In this document: one piece after another, positions 5,142 to 7,226 of the stretch
Layout: the number at the start of each line of letters is the position of its first letter
Position numbering within the stretch: the first letter of the stretch is position 1
Assembly: GCA_946612405.1 (NCBI GenBank)
Contig: CAMOEQ010000024.1
Coordinates: forward strand, 1-7,226
Length of the DNA stretch: 7,226 nt
Direction of reading: 5' to 3'
DNA from: an uncultured Erysipelotrichaceae bacterium
GTDB taxonomy: Bacteria; Bacillota_I; Bacilli_A; RFN20; CAG-826
Made by a program: the position numbers and the translations under genes
The notes under the pieces: generated by a model
Databases searched by the model: none
What the model saw: the letters and a program-made list of their open reading frames with translations, nothing else
What the model was told of the DNA's origin: nothing

Positions 5142-7226
5142 TTAATTCAAATGTTTTTTACGTTTGATAATAATTAAGGCTGAGATTGAAGAAATCGAAA
5201 CCACACTATAGATGACAACAATCATCATTAACATTGAATCATCAATATCAACGATTCTTGTTGGAACACTAATGACTCTACCAACGGAAGGATCACGGTT
5301 AATAAAATCTGGGAATAAATCGCTCAATCCTTGAATCTTATTATATTTGACTATTATATAGTCATATTTAGCCATAGCGGCTTGAACTTTTTCAACATCG
5401 GTTGATGGGTTTTCATATTCAATCGCTTTTGCTTTTCTTAAATCTTCGCGGTCGGTATTGGTTAAATCTGTGCCATCGAAATCGCCTTTATAAGCTAACC
5501 AATCGATTGGATCTGGTCTAGTTTGGCCATTTTCATCGCAATCATATTCTAAGAAGGAAACAGCAAAATTAACTACTGCTTCTGAATAACTAATTACCGG
5601 GGCGTAGAGTTGAACAGGGCTTTGTCCGGTTTTATAAGCTGAAAATCTTGGTGAAGAACTATTCCAGGCAATATATCTATGATCTTCGCCATCTAAAGCT
5701 TTATTAAAGATGTTTGCATTGCCACTTTCATCAAAAGAAATTGACCAATAAGCATTATCAGTTGCTCCTTCTGGATCAACGAATTCAATTTTGGCCTCTT
5801 CTTTCCAAGATAAATATTTATTATCTTTAGATAAGAATGCAAAATAATCACCACTAGCAACTAAAGTGAAATCGAAAATATTTCCAGGAGCACCATCATA
5901 AAATACATAGGTTCCAGCATTACTTGTGATTCCAGAGAATTGTGCTTCTGCTTCATCGTGAACAATCGCTACAACGTCTCCATCTTTAACGGATGTGACT
6001 TTTTCATAATTGCCGCTGACTACTTCAACGACAGTGATTTCAGCGGTCATTTCCGTGTAATTTTGTCCAATACCATCGGTTGCATTTAAGGTTATACGAG
6101 CTTTGCCTGGAGCAACGGCCGTATAAGAATCTCCATTAATGGAGATAATATCATTGTGACTAGAAGTCCATGTATGAGAAGTAATTTGAGTTAATGTTCC
6201 TTCAGCTGGAGTCCAATCAAATGTTAAATCTCCAGTTTCGTTTTGTTTCATTATTTTTGCAGTTGGAGATGTAATGGCAATAGTTCCTCTAACTGGAATC
6301 TCCTCAACAACCACTAAATCAATTAAATGGTATGAATTCCCAGGGGTTTTATTTTCATAACAAGCAAATCTTAAGGAGGTTGATGTATTGTTCCACCACA
6401 ATTGATATGATTCGTTGGCAGCATTTATTAAATAAATACCAACGCTGCTAGAAACAACATACCAAGATGAGTTTACGTTCTTTGTATTGCTAACTACGAT
6501 TGTATTGCCACTTGACCAGCTTAAATAATTTCCACTTTTATTAAATGTTAAAGATCCAGGACATGTTGTGTCACCATTTTCAACCGTGAAAGCATATGTG
6601 CCATTTGGTTTATCTTCATATAATGAACCAACGCCATATTTAGTGGAACCATTAACAAAGAATGATGTAAGTTCCATTGATGTAATTGGATCTACAATAG
6701 CTACTTGATCATCTAATTCAAATGAATATTCATTTGATGTATAAAATGATGAACTCGATTCTTCATAGGTTTGATCATTAGAATCGGTAAGATGCAAGGT
6801 CACTTTTGCAGCGCCGACGCCAACGACTGAATAATTGCCAGAATTATCAATTGTTAATGCATCGGTATTGCTTGATGTCCAAGAAACTGATTTTACGGTT
6901 GCACCAGAATTTAGTGGATCCCAAGCGTAAGTAAATTGGCCACTATCACCAACAAACATAACTTTATCTGATAAATCATTAACGCTGACTTCGCCCCTTT
7001 CAACTGGGGTATCGTAATAAAATTGAATCGAATTAATTTGAATAAATTTATTTGTGGTCGTGTTATTTTGAGGCATTACAAAATCGATTTCAAAATAACG
7101 ACTTGCCCAACTAGTATCAGCGGGTCTAGTAAAAGTAATAGATGATGACCAAGAAGAGGATGTCGAAGTAATCGTGCTACCGCCAACACTAGCGCCAACC
7201 TTTAAAGCAACCGAAGTCGGAGTTAT
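5142..7226 (-). CDS. Modular surface protein with Ig-like and trefoil-like repeats and a C-terminal membrane anchor (5' end cut)
   Basis: C-terminal 694 residues of a large, probably exported adhesin- or glycan-binding-like protein. The frame is open to the right edge, so the real start is outside; the ATG at 7076-7074 is internal, since the 50 residues before it (Ser/Thr-rich, then SRYFEIDF) flow into a strand pattern ending in FIQINSIQFYYD, like the end of a jelly-roll domain. In order: Ig-like domain A (6995-6747), trefoil-like module A (6731-6303), Ig-like domain B (6287-6021), trefoil-like module B (5987-5598), a compact module with one Cys, two conserved-looking Trp/Tyr regions and the end FINRDP (5585-5298), a transmembrane helix (about 5237-5166), and tail KRKKHLN. 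No LPXTG motif is present, so anchoring is by the helix, with the tail inside. Domain assignments rest on pattern resemblance (Big_2-like Ig, beta-trefoil), not on a search. No signal peptide or ligand can be inferred. It ends two bases beyond the terminator. Confidence 0.85.
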   Translation of the reverse strand: MTPTSVALKVGASVGGSTITSTSSSWSSSITFTRPADTSWASRYFEIDFVMPQNNTTTNKFIQINSIQFYYDTPVERGEVSVNDLSDKVMFVGDSGQFTYAWDPLNSGATVKSVSWTSSNTDALTIDNSGNYSVVGVGAAKVTLHLTDSNDQTYEESSSSFYTSNEYSFELDDQVAIVDPITSMELTSFFVNGSTKYGVGSLYEDKPNGTYAFTVENGDTTCPGSLTFNKSGNYLSWSSGNTIVVSNTKNVNSSWYVVSSSVGIYLINAANESYQLWWNNTSTSLRFACYENKTPGNSYHLIDLVVVEEIPVRGTIAITSPTAKIMKQNETGDLTFDWTPAEGTLTQITSHTWTSSHNDIISINGDSYTAVAPGKARITLNATDGIGQNYTEMTAEITVVEVVSGNYEKVTSVKDGDVVAIVHDEAEAQFSGITSNAGTYVFYDGAPGNIFDFTLVASGDYFAFLSKDNKYLSWKEEAKIEFVDPEGATDNAYWSISFDESGNANIFNKALDGEDHRYIAWNSSSPRFSAYKTGQSPVQLYAPVISYSEAVVNFAVSFLEYDCDENGQTRPDPIDWLAYKGDFDGTDLTNTDREDLRKAKAIEYENPSTDVEKVQAAMAKYDYIIVKYNKIQGLSDLFPDFINRDPSVGRVISVPTRIVDIDDSMLMMIVVIYSVVSISSISALIIIKRKKHLN
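5598..6296 (-). repeat. Surface protein repeat unit 2 (Ig-like + trefoil-like)
   Basis: Second copy, matching unit 1 in order and spacing: PVRG, KIM, W-x-P, TWTSSHND, SYTAVAPGKARITL and TD in the Ig part; then DGDVVAIVH, KYLSWKEE, AYWSISFD, and PRFSAYKTG followed by VQLYAPV in the trefoil-like part. The offset is 237 residues in the Ig part and about 244 in the second part, so a few residues were inserted or deleted after duplication. Confidence 0.7.
6300..7007 (-). repeat. Surface protein repeat unit 1 (Ig-like + trefoil-like)
   Basis: First copy of a unit of about 235 residues. Its Ig part shows VERG, KVM, W-x-P, SWTSSNTD, then GNYSVVGVGAAKVTL and TD. Its second part begins DDQVAIVD and carries NYLSWSSG, SSWYV, and LRFACYENK before the chain moves to unit 2. 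It has two cysteines that the second copy lacks. Confidence 0.7.

Noticed and set aside
4878..5177. Plus-strand open frame of 99 codons overlapping the end of the ATP-grasp gene
   Set aside because: Out of frame within the ATP-grasp gene, runs through the terminator hairpin into the opposing gene, and is low-complexity Ile/Lys/Ser-rich.
6371..6451. Plus-strand AAGGAGG followed by ATG and a 22-codon frame inside the surface protein gene
   Set aside because: The spacing between GGAGG and ATG is only three bases, there is no promoter, and the sequence is explained by conserved coding sequence on the other strand.

Overview
The window is AT-rich DNA with the standard genetic code: tryptophans are TGG, and one gene ends in TGA exactly where an opposing gene ends. 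Strong AGGAGG-type ribosome binding sites precede the redox genes. Together with a HydB/HndC-style NuoE-NuoF pair and a modular surface protein with a membrane anchor, this suggests an anaerobic, fermentative low-G+C Bacillota (Firmicutes), possibly an uncultured gut Bacilli or Erysipelotrichia-type lineage. The phylum is a fairly confident inference; the finer placement is a guess.

Layout. Positions 1-1921 (minus strand) hold the start of a redox operon: a NuoE-type [2Fe-2S] subunit overlaps by one base with a NuoF-type NADH/FMN subunit, which runs off the left edge. The 161-bp divergent region 1922-2082 carries candidate promoters in both directions and two short AT-rich palindromes. Positions 2083-3000 (plus) encode a flavin-reductase-like FMN-binding protein with a C-terminal extension resembling the small PCP_red helical domain. 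It meets, stop codon to stop codon with no spacer, a family 8 glycosyltransferase on the minus strand (3001-3828). A 97-bp divergent region separates that gene from an ATP-grasp ligase (3926-5113, plus). The ligase has no visible Shine-Dalgarno sequence and a TATAAT box so close to its ATG that the mRNA may be leaderless. A hairpin terminator at 5113-5140 separates it from the last gene (5142 to the right edge, minus). That gene encodes the C-terminal 694 residues of a large surface protein: two copies of an Ig-like plus beta-trefoil-like unit, a conserved-looking C-terminal module, a transmembrane helix and a short basic tail.

How the genes might work together. NuoE and NuoF should pass electrons between NAD(H) and iron-sulfur clusters of a soluble complex (bifurcating hydrogenase, formate dehydrogenase or similar) whose catalytic subunit lies outside the window. 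The divergent flavoprotein may share redox regulation with it. The glycosyltransferase, ATP-grasp ligase and surface protein could all serve the cell envelope, but the only link is proximity. No tRNA, rRNA, CRISPR array, insertion sequence or phage gene was seen, and no gene-free stretch exceeds 300 bases.
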